Shown here piece after piece: positions 23,207 through 34,800 of a stretch of 64,000 nt of DNA. Position 1 is the stretch's first letter, and the number at the start of each line of letters is the position of its first letter. The stretch spans positions 3,400,455-3,464,454 of the forward strand of contig CM036253.1 in assembly GCA_020698575.1 (NCBI GenBank). The letters run 5' to 3'. The DNA is from Bostrychus sinensis (Eukaryota > Chordata > Actinopteri > Gobiiformes > Eleotridae). The position numbers and the translations under genes are program-made. The notes below the pieces were generated by a model. That model saw only the letters and a program-made list of their open reading frames with translations. It searched no databases and had not been told where the DNA came from.

Positions 23207-26108
23207 TTTAAATACTCTGTAGTACTGTAGAGTTATAAAAGTAAATACTCTGTAGTACTTTAAATACTCTGTAGTACTGTAGAGTTATAAAAGTAAATAC
23301 TCTGTAGTACTTTAAATACTCTGTAGTACTGTAGAGTTATAAAAGTAAATACTCTGTAGTACTTTAAATACTCTGTAGTACTTTAAATACTCTGTAGTAC
23401 TGTAGAGTTATAAAAGTAAATAATCTGTAGTACTTTAAATACTCTGTAGTACTTTAAATACTCTGTAGTACTGTAGAGTTATAAAAGTAAATACTCTGTA
23501 GTACTTTAAATACTCTGTAGTACTGTAGAGTTATAAAAGTAAATACTCTGTAGTACTTTAAATACTCTGTAGTACTTTAAATACTCTGTAGTACTTTAAA
23601 TACTCTGTAGTACTGTAGAGTTATAAAAGTAAATACTCTGTAGTACTTTAAATACTCTGTAGTACTGTAGAGTTATAAAAGTAAATACTCTGTAGTACTT
23701 TAAATACTCTGTAGTACTTTAAATACTCTGTAGTACTTTAAATACTCTGTAGTACTGTAGAGTTATAAAAGTAAATACTCTGTAGTACTTTAAATACTCT
23801 GTAGTACTGTAGAGTTATAAAAGTAAATACTCTGTAGTACTTTAAATACTCTGTAGTACTTTAAATACTCTGTAGTACTTTAAATACTCTGTAGTACTGT
23901 AGAGTTATAAAAGTAAATACTCTGTAGTACTTTAAATACTCTGTAGTACTGTAGAGTTATAAAAGTAAATACTCTGTAGTACTTTAAATACTCTGTAGTA
24001 CTTTAAATACTCTGTAGTACTTTAAATACTCTGTAGTACTGTAGAGTTATAAAAGTAAATACTCTGTAGTACTTTAAATACTCTGTAGTACTGTAGAGTT
24101 ATAAAAGTAAATACTCTGTAGTACTTTAAATACTCTGTAGTACTTTAAATACTCTGTAGTACTGTAGAGTTATAAAAGTAAATACTCTGTAGTACTTTAA
24201 ATACTCTGTAGTACTGTAGAGTTATAAAAGTAAATACTCTGTAGTACTTTAAATACTCTGTAGTACTGTAGAGTTATAAAAGTAAATACTCTGTAGTACT
24301 TTAAATACTCTGTAGTACTGTAGAGTTATAAAAGTAAATACTCTGTAGTACTTTAAATACTCTGTAGTACTTTAAATACTCTGTAGTACTGTAGAGTTAT
24401 AAAAGTAAATAATCTGTAGTACTTTAAATACTCTGTAGTACTTTAAATACTCTGTAGTACTGTAGAGTTATAAAAGTAAATACTCTGTAGTACTTTAAAT
24501 ACTCTGTAGTACTGTAGAGTTATAAAAGTAAATACTCTGTAGTACTTTAAATACTCTGTAGTACTTTAAATACTCTGTAGTACTTTAAATACTCTGTAGT
24601 ACTGTAGAGTTATAAAAGTAAATACTCTGTAGTACTTTAAATACTCTGTAGTACTGTAGAGTTATAAAAGTAAATACTCTGTAGTACTTTAAATACTCTG
24701 TAGTACTTTAAATACTCTGTAGTACTTTAAATACTCTGTAGTACTGTAGAGTTATAAAAGTAAATACTCTGTAGTACTTTAAATACTCTGTAGTACTGTA
24801 GAGTTATAAAAGTAAATACTCTGTAGTACTTTAAATACTCTGTAGTACTTTAAATACTCTGTAGTACTTTAAATACTCTGTAGTACTGTAGAGTTATAAA
24901 AGTAAATACTCTGTAGTACTTTAAATACTCTGTAGTACTGTAGAGTTATAAAAGTAAATACTCTGTAGTACTTTAAATACTCTGTAGTACTTTAAATACT
25001 CTGTAGTACTTTAAATACTCTGTAGTACTGTAGAGTTATAAAAGTAAATACTCTGTAGTACTTTAAATACTCTGTAGTACTGTAGAGTTATAAAAGTAAA
25101 TACTCTGTAGTACTTTAAATACTCTGTAGTACTTTAAATACTCTGTAGTACTGTAGAGTTATAAAAGTAATACTCTGTAGTACTTTAAATACTCTGTAGT
25201 ACTGTAGAGTTATAAAAGTAAATACTCTGTAGTACTTTAAATACTCTGTAGTACTGTAGAGTTATAAAAGTAAATACTCTGTAGTACTTTAAATACTCTG
25301 TAGTACTTTAAATACTCTGTAGTACTTTAAATACTCTGTAGTACTGTAGAGTTATAAAAGTAAATACTCTGTAGTACTTTAAATACTCTGTAGTACTGTA
25401 GAGTTATAAAAGTAAATACTCTGTAGTACTTTAAATACTCTGTAGTACTTTAAATACTCTGTAGTACTTTAAATACTCTGTAGTACTGTAGAGTTATAAA
25501 AGTAAATACTCTGTAGTACTTTAAATACTCTGTAGTACTGTAGAGTTATAAAAGTAAATACTCTGTAGTACTTTAAATACTCTGTAGTACTTTAAATACT
25601 CTGTAGTACTTTAAATACTCTGTAGTACTGTAGAGTTATAAAAGTAAATACTCTGTAGTACTTTAAATACTCTGTAGTACTGTAGAGTTATAAAAGTAAA
25701 TACTCTGTAGTACTTTAAATACTCTGTAGTACTTTAAATACTCTGTAGTACTGTAGAGTTATAAAAGTAAATACTCTGTAGTACTTTAAATACTCTGTAG
25801 TACTGTAGAGTTATAAAAGTAAATACTCTGTAGTACTTTAAATACTCTGTAGTACTGTAGAGTTATAAAAGTAAATACTCTGTAGTACTTTAAATACTCT
25901 GTAGTACTGTAGAGTTATAAAAGTAAATACTCTGTAGTACTTTAAATACTCTGTAGTACTTTAAATACTCTGTAGTACTGTAGAGTTATAAAAGTAAATA
26001 CTCTGTAGTACTTTAAATACTCTGTAGTACTGTAGAGTTATAAAAGTAAATACTCTGTAGTACTTTAAATACTCTGTAGTACTTTAAATACTCTGTAGTA
26101 CTGTAGAG
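23207..26108. repeat. 19-bp / 33-bp composite minisatellite array
   Basis: A 2.9-kb array of two related units: 19 bp (TTTAAATACTCTGTAGTAC) and 33 bp (TGTAGAGTTATAAAAGTAAA plus the shared ATACTCTGTAGTAC). They are arranged as 33+19, 33+19+19 or 33+19+19+19 blocks. Copies are nearly identical. It stops within tens of bases of the CpG-rich promoter of the next gene. Confidence 0.95.
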
Positions 26109-26415
26109 TGTGTAAAGTGAAGTTCGGAGTGAGAACAAAGCGCAGACGCAGCGGCCGTACGTGAGCGTGGCCGTACGTGAGCGTGACCGTGCGTCCGTGA
26201 CCGTGTGTCAGTGACGTGGTCACGCCTCCCCCGTTACCGTGGAAACGCACCTTTCCTCAGAGAAGGAAGGAGAGAAGGAAAGGAAGGAGAGAGGAGGCAG
26301 GAGGAGGCAGGAGGAGGGAGCGGACTTCGTCAGCGGCAGAGGGCGGAGGAGGAGCGGCCAGGCCGGTGGTGGACGTGGCGGGGCCGGCGGACTGAGCAGC
26401 GAGCAGCGAGGCGCC
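26109..26415 (+). promoter_or_regulatory. CpG-rich promoter and 5' UTR
   Basis: GC- and CpG-rich sequence between the upstream array and the ATG at 26416. It has a short tandem GGCCGTACGTGAGCGT duplication at about 26152-26183. The interrupted palindrome GTGACGTGGTCAC (26211-26223) contains TGACGTGG, matching the CRE/UPRE class of bZIP sites. A purine-rich GGAAGGAGAGAAGGAAAGG stretch follows and is probably 5' UTR. The transcription start cannot be fixed from sequence. Confidence 0.6.
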
Positions 26416-26435
26416 ATGAACCGGAGACACGGCAG
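26416..26435 (+). CDS. First coding exon, short (MNRRHG)
   Basis: ATG in a good context (GCGCCATGA) followed by five codons (Asn-Arg-Arg-His-Gly) and two bases of the next codon, then the donor CAG|GTAAAG at 26435/26436. It lies at the downstream edge of a CpG island, as expected for a first exon of a broadly expressed vertebrate gene. Phase 2 means the seventh residue is Arg or Ser, depending on the next exon, which was not identified. The start was chosen because it is the only ATG between the purine-rich 5' UTR and a consensus donor. The gene is not recognised. The first exon at 28533 might be an alternative promoter of the same gene or belong to a separate gene. Confidence 0.45.
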
Positions 26436-28249
26436 GTAAAGCCCCGCAGCGCGACCGCGGGACTCTCCCCCCGCTCCGTCCGACCCCCGGGCCCCGGAGA
26501 CCTCCCCCCGCCGCCCGGGCTCGGTGAACCAGCGGCGGGCTCGGGGCTAACGCCGCGGCGCTGCGGGGTCCGCGTCGCCCCCGGAGCCGCGCCGCCGCCG
26601 CCGCCGCTTCTCTCTGTGCCGGACGCTAACTGCGGCTAGCCCCGCGTCTCCGTCCGCCTCCGCGGCCGAGGCTAACTGCAGCTAGCCCCGCTACAGTCGG
26701 GCTCGGTGCGTACCTGGAGCTAACGGAGGCTAGCGCCGCGGTGCCCAGGTGTTGTGCCCGGGTTCGCGTCCCCTGCAGGCTGCGCACACCGCGGGTTACA
26801 GACGGAGAGCTTCTTCACACAGAGGTTTTTATGATGTGGACGCGCGCGGACAGATGTTGTTACAGATGTTGTTACAGATGCTGCTGACGGTGCAGGTTTG
26901 AACAGTTTTCCTCCAGAGCAGAGCTGACACCGGGGGTGAGTTTTCTGTGGGTCCTACTCTCGGGACAACACCTGAGCCTTAAACCTCTGGAGGGAAAAGT
27001 TGGACAGAAATATCCTGGACTTCTGTTCATCAGAGAACAGCTTTACTGTCATCACATTCACTTAACTGTCAAAAAACACTTAATAATACAGCAGTCATAA
27101 CTACAGAGAGGCACATTAACCTCAAAACTCTTTAATATTTATGTATTAGCATGGCCTCGTGCACGCATCTGCTCCTTTACGTTCTTTAAATGTTGAGAAA
27201 AAGCAAAACACTTCAGAAACGTTCTGGAGCAGGTCAGAGGTTGTTTCTGTTGTCACTAAACTAAAGCAGAAAGCAGATGTGCTGCTCAGGCGCCACACAC
27301 ACAACAGTAACCCGCATTCTCACAGACGCAGTATAATGAAGAGTGTTATATGAGTGAAGGTTTTAGTCCTAGCTCTGGTCACAGTCAAGACCCCGGGCGT
27401 TCAGTAAGGGGCGACCAGATCTATCAACCCAAAAACTGGGTACACAAAGCTGGTTCAGTCCTGGTTTAATCTTTGTTTAGACCTGGGATTAGTTCTCTTT
27501 TAGTCCTGATTTAGTTCTGTTGTAGACCCAGTTTAGTCCTGGCCTTTGTCTTGCTGTCGTCCTGGTTCAGATATCATTTAGTCCCAGTTTAGACCATGTT
27601 TAACTCTGTTTTAGCCCAGGGTTTAGTCCAGGTTCAGCTACAGTAGTTTAGACCTGGTTTATTAATAAATACAAATACAGTAAATGAATTTAGTGACAGA
27701 AGTCTTTAGACAGATGTGTTTTTTAGTGTCCAGTGTGTGTTTGTTGTTGTTAAAATGGAGACAGCGGAGTCATATGAGTGTGTTTACAGACGTGTGCTGG
27801 GACACAGGAGAAGGAGCCTAAAACTAGGACTGTCCTGCTTCAGTCGGACTCTAAATGATCCCACCTTCCACTCACAGCAGCTGCACCACAGTTACACCAC
27901 AGTTACTCAGTGCTCTATCCATTTTGTTGATACTGGATGATTATTTTTAGCTTTTTATTTTACTGTATTCTTCTAACAATAACAGCATCTCACCTTCAGT
28001 ACTGAAACATGACAGAATCTATAAGTTCTAATGTTATTTTAAGGCGTGTGTTTTGTTTTCACTCTCTCTAAAACACTGGAGGACACAGATGTGACTCAGA
28101 CAGATGTTGTGGCCCTTTCTGAATCCACACACAACCTGCGCTTAACTTTTAAAAATGTTTCTATATAAAGCAGATAAAGACTTTCTGAGCTGTTAGGAGG
28201 ATTAATGCAGTAAAATACCAGGCCTTAAAAGTCTTAGGGCTACAGTAAA
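26436..28249 (+). other. Presumed intron or intergenic DNA
   Basis: The first 300 bp are still CpG-rich with repeated GGCTAGCCCCG/GCTAAC words, including GCTAACTGCGGCTAGCCCCG and a near copy at about 26670. Then AT-rich unique DNA, a degenerate minus-sense patch of the 11-bp motif (about 27440-27660), and a dispersed repeat (27405-27880). No exon is supported. Confidence 0.4.
27405..27880 (+). mobile_element. MITE-like dispersed repeat, copy 1 (interrupted)
   Basis: Begins AGGGGCGACCAGAT followed by CCCAAAAACTGGGTAC. After an insertion of degenerate 11-bp motif sequence it resumes near 27665 with TTAGTGACAGAAGTCTT and ATATGAGTGTGTTTACAGAC, then GGAGCCTAAAACTAGGACTG. The order matches copy 2 at 28805-29165 and the inverted copy at 58592. 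The start AGGGgCGACCAGAT and the end of copy 2 (ATCTGGTCTCCCT) are near reverse complements, suggesting terminal inverted repeats. Confidence 0.5.
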
Positions 28250-28532
28250 AGTCCGTCTTCGCTCGGAGGGCTCACATTCTGACAGGGGGTGCACAAATCA
28301 GCTCAACACCGGGCTCCCCGCTAAAACCGTTAGCTTCTCCCCCGCAGCTAACGCTCCTCCGCCGGGGATAAACTCCTCTGTGACCCCCTCCCCGCGGCTC
28401 TAACGACCCCCAGCCGCCTCTAACCCCCTTCCCCGGTGCCTTCTCCCGCTGTCCCCCCCGCTGTTCCCCCGCTTCTCTCTCTTTGACTCCCGGACCGAGA
28501 GGCTAGCTGCCGTTAGCATCCGTGAAAACAAG
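28250..28532 (+). promoter_or_regulatory. CpG-rich promoter / 5' UTR of second first-exon
   Basis: C-rich, CpG-rich stretch (CCCCGCTGTTCCCCCGCTTC region) leading to ATG 28533. AACAAGATGGCC across the start codon resembles the YY1 motif (AAGATGGC) often found at the start codons of vertebrate housekeeping genes. No TATA box is seen. Confidence 0.55.
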
Positions 28533-28721
28533 ATGGCCACCGGCGGCTGGAGCTGGAGCCGAAGCGCGAGCCCGGGCCGAGTCATGGCAGCCTGCCCCGT
28601 CTTTGTGTCCGAGCAGAGCGGGGTCCGGGGTCCGGGGTCCGGCTCCGGAGGCCTGGGCCCCGGGGGCCCGGCCAGGAGAGGAAATAACAGAGGTCCCGTG
28701 TGTCTGAGAGAGCGCGGGCAG
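28533..28721 (+). CDS. First coding exon, Gly/Pro/Arg-rich N-terminus
   Basis: Sixty-three codons from ATG (context ACAAGATGG, strong) to the donor CAG|GTAAAC at 28721/28722, phase 0. The start is MATGGWSWSRSASPGRV, then MAACPVFVSEQSG, a Gly/Pro/Ser-rich low-complexity part, and RRGNNRGPVCLRERGQ at the exon end. A second in-frame ATG at 28584 (residue 18) could also serve as the start. The exon sits in a CpG island, has a matching donor, and lies on the same strand as the upstream exon at 26416. Its product is not recognised. The next exon might be at 30258, which continues in phase 0. Confidence 0.5.
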
Positions 28722-28804
28722 GTAAACAGCTGGAAACATCTGCAGCGCGGCTCACGCTCGGACCAGGCTCAGCTCAGACAACGGCTCTTTCACCAGATTT
28801 ACCA

Positions 28805-29165
28805 CATTTTAGACCCAAAAACTGGGACATATATTTTTTTCCTCTTATCACAGTGCATTTGAACTCACCAAGTGACAAAAAAGCTTCCAAAATACACCAA
28901 GTACATGATGCTAGGGCGTATGTTTTGAATTATATTGGCCATTTATTAATACAAATGATGGAATTGTAAAAATTAGTGACAGAAATCAAAAGACAAATGT
29001 GTTTTTTGTTCCTTATCTGACTGTGAGTTAAAACAGGGACAGCTGGGACATGGTTTGTTGAAAACTGGGACATATGAGTGTTTTTACAGATCTGTGTTGG
29101 GACATGGGACACGGAGCCTAAAACTGGGACTGTCCCCATTAAATAGGGACATCTGGTCTCCCTAA
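28805..29165 (+). mobile_element. MITE-like dispersed repeat, copy 2
   Basis: Starts GACCCAAAAACTGGGACATA. It contains TTAGTGACAGAAATCAAAAG, CATATGAGTGTTTTTACAGA and GGAGCCTAAAACTGGGACTG, and ends GGGACATCTGGTCTCCCTAA. Same family and orientation as copy 1. The copy at 58592-58825 is in the opposite orientation. Confidence 0.6.
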
Positions 29166-29357
29166 ACAAACAACTGCACAGACTTGGGATTCAAATAATA
29201 TTACATTTATTTGCCCAATTCTGTTCAGAAAATTCATCATGACAGGAGAACTCAAACTTGGAGCACAGTTCAGAAACCTGGCTATGGCTAAATTAAATCT
29301 AACGTACCACACTCAGGACCGTTTACTGCCTGTCTGTCATCAGTCTGTGAGGTCTGC

Positions 29358-29856
29358 CTGAGCGGGACGGGTCCGACTGAGCGGGACGGGTCCGACTGAG
29401 CGGGACGGGTCCGACTGAGCGGGGTGGGTCCGACTGAGCGGGACGGGTCCGAGTGAGCGGGACGGGTCCGAGTGAGCGGGACGGGTCCGAGTGAGCGGGG
29501 CGGGTCCGACTGAGCGGGGCGGGTCTGACTGAGCGGGACGGGTCCGACTGAGCGAGACGGGTCCGAGTGAGCGGGACGGGTCCGAGTGAGCGGGGCGGGT
29601 CCGAGTGAGCGGGACGGGTCCGACTGAGCGAGACGGGTCCGAGTGAGCGGGACGGGTCCGAGTGAGCGGGACGGGTCCGAGTGAGCGGGACGGGTCCGAG
29701 TGAGCGGGACGGGTCCGAGTGAGCGGGGCGGGTCCGACTGAGCGGGACGGGTCCGAGTGAGCGGAGCGGGTCCGACTGAGCGGGACGGGTCCGACTGAGC
29801 GGGACGGGTCCGAGTGAGCGGGACGGGTCCGAGTGAGCGGGACAGGTCCGAGTGAG
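29358..29856. repeat. 19-bp GC-rich minisatellite
   Basis: About 26 copies of GAGTGAGCGGGACGGGTCC with two-state positions (GAGTGAG or GACTGAG; GGGACGGG or GGGGCGGG). Each unit has a CpG. A 210-codon minus-strand open frame of Arg/Pro/Ser repeats (29288-29920) is a product of the array. Confidence 0.95.
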
Positions 29857-30257
29857 GTGAACCCTTTGTCTCCATCTCAGTTTGTCTCTGTCCTGTCCCA
29901 GCTGTGTCTCTGCGTCTCACAGAAACACAGTGAAAGTAAGAACTTCTCTCTGATTAACGGCGTTAGGTCTTTCCTTGGTCTCCTGTTGTTTTCTGCTGAA
30001 GTCCTCGTTGTTGTTGGGATTTTTGTCTTGGTCCTGTTTCCATTTTAACAACAGTAAAGTCCCTCTGACGTCCACCACATTCAAACAAACCACGTTTTCT
30101 TTCACAAGTCTCTGTACGACGGCTCCTGCTGCTGTCCCCTCACAGAGGACAGAGCTGCTCTCAGGAGTCTGGAGTTAAGAATCGTCTGTGTTTGTTTGGC
30201 TCAGTGTGGTTCCCCTGCGGAGTCTGGAGTCTGACTGCTGTTGTGCTCTGTCCTCAG
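29857..30257. other. Unique sequence, presumed intron
   Basis: No protein or RNA feature is recognised. Pyrimidine-rich tracts with CAG occur (for example near 29879), but no exon can be argued for. Confidence 0.35.
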
Positions 30258-30340
30258 GTTGGTCCCGGTCTGGTTCTGGTGCTGACCTCAGCGGCTGTTG
30301 TTGGATTGACCTTTGACCTCTGGGCTCCTCCCCCTCACAG
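30258..30340 (+). CDS. Candidate internal exon encoding a hydrophobic segment
   Basis: An acceptor, TGTGCTCTGTCCTCAG, ends at 30257. The phase-0 frame that would continue the exon at 28533 reads VGPGLVLVLTSAAVVGLT, a likely membrane segment, then FDLWAPPPH, and reaches a possible donor CAG|GTACAT at 30340/30341. Without that donor the frame runs to TAA at 30408. Joining gives a Gly/Pro-rich N-terminus followed by one membrane segment, a tail-anchor-like plan. The V-G-P-x-x-V-L-V start faintly recalls Sec61 beta, but this is far too little to assign. The call rests only on splice signals, phase and hydrophobicity. Confidence 0.25.
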
Positions 30341-31447
30341 GTACATAACCCCGACCCGATCACCATACAAGGGCCCACAGTCGATTTATCACTGTTATCT
30401 GCTTATTTAACCAAATATTCAGTCTAAATGGTGTATATAATGTTAGATTTATTTTATTAGAACAAAGCTTAACATTCAAATCTAATTTAAATTAATTTTA
30501 TTAGTGTTTATAATGTTTTAAATGGTTCGAATTCAATTAGAATAAAGTGAATTGCTGTGACGTATGTTCATGTTTATAAAGGTGTAAATTGTGCAGTTAT
30601 AGTCCTGGCTTTAATGCGGTAGCTCCCACAGAAGCTGCTGTTTGTCGTCTGTAGCACAGCTGCAGCCCGGATTTTCCTCTAATGAAATAAAAATTGTAAT
30701 TCTCTAATTATTAATTACTGAGCCAAACAAACATGTGGGCCTGCAAAATGGGAAAAATCATTACAACCGTGAAAAACTGTGAATCGAACTGAATTGTTCC
30801 ATCCCTAGTATAGAGCAGAATGCTTAGCAAATTTCAGAGGAGAACAACGGGACCAGGGGCCTCATTTATAAAACCAGGGCCCAAAACCAGGGCTGAAACT
30901 TGGGTACGCCCCTCTCTGCTCCAACGGTGTGGAAGGATTTGTTCATTTTGGGTGAAAGCATCAAAGAGGACGATGATTCAGAAGTTTATTTGAGATCACA
31001 CAGTGAGGTTACAGTCAGCAGAGTGAGCGCTCTCCTAAAGAGGAGTGTTCTAAGTTTTTATCTTCTGTCTGACGATGTCTGACCATCTCTGCAGAGCATT
31101 ATCTTCTTATCTTCTTGGCTTTTTCGTGCACAGGGCAGGGCCACAAAACGTTCAGTTTCTGCAGAGTCTTCCCACCATCGACAGCAGCGCCCCCTGCAGC
31201 CTTGGCTCTGAGAACTTTGTAGCAGCTCATTATTTGTGCCATATTTGGAACAAGCAATGCACCTAAGGGTGACCTTACAGTGAAAGAAGAAAAACATCAC
31301 ATAAGACCCAAGTATTATTATTACTAATGTTGGAGCTTATTAACCTTAGCAGTATTAAATCAAAATGTAAGTTTAATGGTAACATACAAAGTTTTATGTA
31401 GAAATATTCAATAGGTGGTATTCATGAAAATTAAAGTAGACGTGAAA
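30341..31447. other. Non-coding with dispersed-repeat fragments
   Basis: AT-rich. GAATTGTTCCATCCCTAGTA at about 30792-30811 resembles an end of a fish hAT-type repeat. GGGGCCTCATTTATAAAACC at about 30856 resembles another common fish repeat. No gene is supported. Confidence 0.35.
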
Positions 31448-31516
31448 CCTTGCGTAGCTCCTTGCGTAGCTCCTTGCGTAGCTCCTTGCGTAGCTCCTTG
31501 CGTAGCTCCTTGCGTG
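31448..31516. repeat. 12-bp short tandem repeat
   Basis: About six copies of CCTTGCGTAGCT, the last partial and running into CCTTGCGTGCACAC. Confidence 0.9.
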
Positions 31517-31705
31517 CACACCTTTCAGAGACGCAGCAGAGGACAGAGTTTCTCGTTTGGTAGAGTTTACTTTCACTTTATCTCCCAGAAAATCAAAGGA
31601 TTACACGAAGGTGTGAGCATTTAATCAGGAGCGGTGTTTAAAACACAGGCAATGTGTTTACTTTTTATTACTTTTATTAAGTGTTTGTGTCGTTAGGGGG
31701 TTTCA

Positions 31706-31747
31706 TGCACGTGCGCGCTCATGCACGTGCATGAGCGCGCACGTGCA
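31706..31747. repeat. Perfect 42-bp palindrome with CACGTG boxes
   Basis: Arms 31706-31726 and 31727-31747 are exact reverse complements with no spacer; the left arm starts TGCACGTGCGCGCTCATGCA. It contains three CACGTG hexamers (in each arm and across the centre) and long alternating purine-pyrimidine runs prone to Z-DNA or a cruciform. It lies about 70 bp before the 18-bp array. Confidence 0.95.
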
Positions 31748-31820
31748 CCGGAGCGCAGCTCTGCTGTTGCTCAGGCTGGAGTCTCGTGAACAGAAAACAG
31801 CGATGATCCCTCAACAATAA

Positions 31821-34800
31821 CTGTCCCAGTCCTGTCCTCTGTCCCAGTCCTGTCCTCTGTCTCAGACCTGTCCTCTGTCTCAGACCTGTCCTCTGTCCCA
31901 GTCCTGTCCTCTGTCTCAGACCTGTCCTCTGTCCCAGTCCTGTCCTCTGTCCCAGTCCTGTCCTCTGTCTCAGACCTGTCCTCTGTCCCAGTCCTGTCCT
32001 CTGTCTCAGACCTGTCCTCTGTCCCAGTCCTGTCCTCTGTCTCAGACCTGTCCTCTGTCCCAGTCCTGTCCTCTGTCTCAGACCTGTCCTCTGTCCCAGT
32101 CCTGTCCTCTGTCTCAGACCTGTCCTCTGTCCCAGTCCTGTCCTCTGTCTCAGACCTGTCCTCTGTCCCAGACCTGTCCTCTGTCCCAGTCCTGTCCTCT
32201 GTCTCAGACCTGTCCTCTGTCCCAGTCCTGTCCTCTGTCTCAGACCTGTCCTCTGTCCCAGTCCTGTCCTCTGTCTCAGACCTGTCCTCTGTCTCAGACC
32301 TGTCCTCTGTCCCAGTCCTGTCCTCTGTCTCAGACCTGTCCTCTGTCCCAGTCCTGTCCTCTGTCCCAGTCCTGTCCTCTGTCTCAGACCTGTCCTCTGT
32401 CCCAGTCCTGTCCTCTGTCTCAGACCTGTCCTCTGTCCCAGTCCTGTCCTCTGTCCCAGTCCTGTCCTCTGTCTCAGACCTGTCCTCTGTCCCAGTCCTG
32501 TCCTCTGTCTCAGACCTGTCCTCTGTCCCAGTCCTGTCCTCTGTCTCAGACCTGTCCTCTGTCTCAGACCTGTCCTCTGTCCCAGTCCTGTCCTCTGTCT
32601 CAGACCTGTCCTCTGTCCCAGTCCTGTCCTCTGTCTCAGACCTGTCCTCTGTCCCAGTCCTGTCCTCTGTCTCAGACCTGTCCTCTGTCCCAGTCCTGTC
32701 CTCTGTCTCAGACCTGTCCTCTGTCCCAGACCTGTCCTCTGTCCCAGTCCTGTCCTCTGTCTCAGACCTGTCCTCTGTCCCAGTCCTGTCCTCTGTCTCA
32801 GACCTGTCCTCTGTCCCAGTCCTGTCCTCTGTCTCAGACCTGTCCTCTGTCCCAGTCCTGTCCTCTGTCTCAGACCTGTCCTCTGTCCCAGTCCTGTCCT
32901 CTGTCTCAGACCTGTCCTCTGTCTCAGACCTGTCCTCTGTCCCAGTCCTGTCCTCTGTCTCAGACCTGTCCTCTGTCCCAGTCCTGTCCTCTGTCTCAGA
33001 CCTGTCCTCTGTCCCAGACCTGTCCTCTGTCCCAGTCCTGTCCTCTGTCCCAATCCTGTCCTCTGTCTCAGACCTGTCCTCTGTCCCAGTCCTGTCCTCT
33101 GTCTCAGACCTGTCCTCTGTCTCAGACCTGTCCTCTGTCCCAGTCCTGTCCTCTGTCTCAGACCTGTCCTCTGTCTCAGACCTGGTCCTCTGTCCCAGTC
33201 CTGTCCTCTGTCCCAGACCTGGTCCTCTGTCCCAGACCTGTCCCAGACCTGGTCCTCTGTCCCAGTCCTGTCCTCTGTCCCAGTCCTGTCCTCTGTCTCA
33301 GACCTGTCCTCTGTCTCAGACCTGTCCTCTGTCTCAGACCTGTCCTCTGTCTCAGACCTGTCCTCTGTCCCAGTCCTGTCCTCTGTCTCAGACCTGTCCT
33401 CTGTCTCAGACCTGTCCTCTGTCCCAGTCCTGTCCTCTGTCTCAGACCTGTCCTCTGTCTCAGACCTGTCCTCTGGCTCAGACCTGTCCTCTGTCTCAGA
33501 CCTGTCCTCTGTCCCAGTCCTGTCCTCTGTCCCAGTCCTGTCCTCTGTCTCAGACCTGTCCTCTGTCTCAGACCTGTCCTCTGTCTCAGACCTGTCCTCT
33601 GTCCCAGTCCTGTCCTCTGTCTCAGACCTGTCCTCTGTCTCAGACCTGTCCTCTGTCCCAGTCCTGTCCTCTGTCCCAGTCCTGTCCTCTGTCTCAGACC
33701 TGTCCTCTGTCCCAGTCCTGTCCTCTGTCTCAGACCTGTCCTCTGTCTCAGACCTGTCCTCTGTCTCAGACCTGTCCTCTGTCCCAGTCCTGTCCTCTGT
33801 CTCAGACCTGTCCTCTGTCCCAGTCCTGTCCTCTGTCTCAGACCTGTCCTCTTGTCCCAGTCCTGTCCTCTGTCTCAGACCTGTCCTCTGTCCCAGTCCT
33901 GTCCTCTGTCTCAGACCTGTCCTCTGTCCCAGTCCTGTCCTCTGTCTCAGACCTGTCCTCTGTCTCAGTCCTGTCCTCTGTCCCAGTCCTGTCCTCTGTC
34001 TCAGACCTGTCCTCTGTCCCAGTCCTGTCCTCTGTCTCAGACCTGTCCTCTGTCCCAGTCCTGTCCTCTGTCTCAGACCTGTCCTCTGTCCCAGTCCTGT
34101 CCTCTGTCTCAGACCTGTCCTCTGTCCCAGTCCTGTCCTCTGTCTCAGACCTGTCCTCTGTCTCAGACCTGTCCTCTGTCCCAGTCCTGTCCTCTGTCTC
34201 AGACCTGTCCTCTGTCCCAGTCCTGTCCTCTGTGTCAGACCTGTCCTCTGTCTCAGACCTGTCCTCTGTCCCAGTCCTGTCCTCTGTCTCAGACCTGTCC
34301 TCTGTCTCAGACCTGTCCTCTGTCCCAGTCCTGTCCTCTGTCTCAGACCTGTCCTCTGTCTCAGACCTGTCCTCTGTCTCAGACCTGTCCTCTGTCTCAG
34401 TCCTGTCCTCTGTCCCAGTCCTGTCCTCTGTCTCAGACCTGTCCTCTGTCCCAGTCCTGTCCTCTGTCTCAGACCTGTCCTCTGTCCCAGTCCTGTCCTC
34501 TGTCCCAGTCCTGTCCTCTGTCTCAGACCTGTCCTCTGTCCCAGTCCTGTCCTCTGTCTCAGACCTGTCCTCTGTCCCAGTCCTGTCCTCTGTCTCAGAC
34601 CTGTCCTCTGTCTCAGACCTGTCCTCTGTCCCAGTCCTGTCCTCTGTCTCAGACCTGTCCTCTGTCCCAGTCCTGTCCTCTGTCTCAGACCTGTCCTCTG
34701 TCCCAGTCCTGTCCTCTGTCTCAGACCTGTCCTCTGTCTCAGTCCTGTCCTCTGTCCCAGTCCTGTCCTCTGTCTCAGACCTGTCCTCTGTCCCAGTCCT

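Noticed and set aside
29288..29920. 210-codon minus frame of Arg/Pro/Ser repeats
   Set aside because: Product of the 19-bp GC-rich array.
30524..30534. GGTTCGAATTC, similar to a tRNA B box
   Set aside because: No A box or cloverleaf arms upstream.
31719..33053. 444-codon minus frame of GQRTGLRQRTGL repeats
   Set aside because: Reverse frame of the same 18-bp array.
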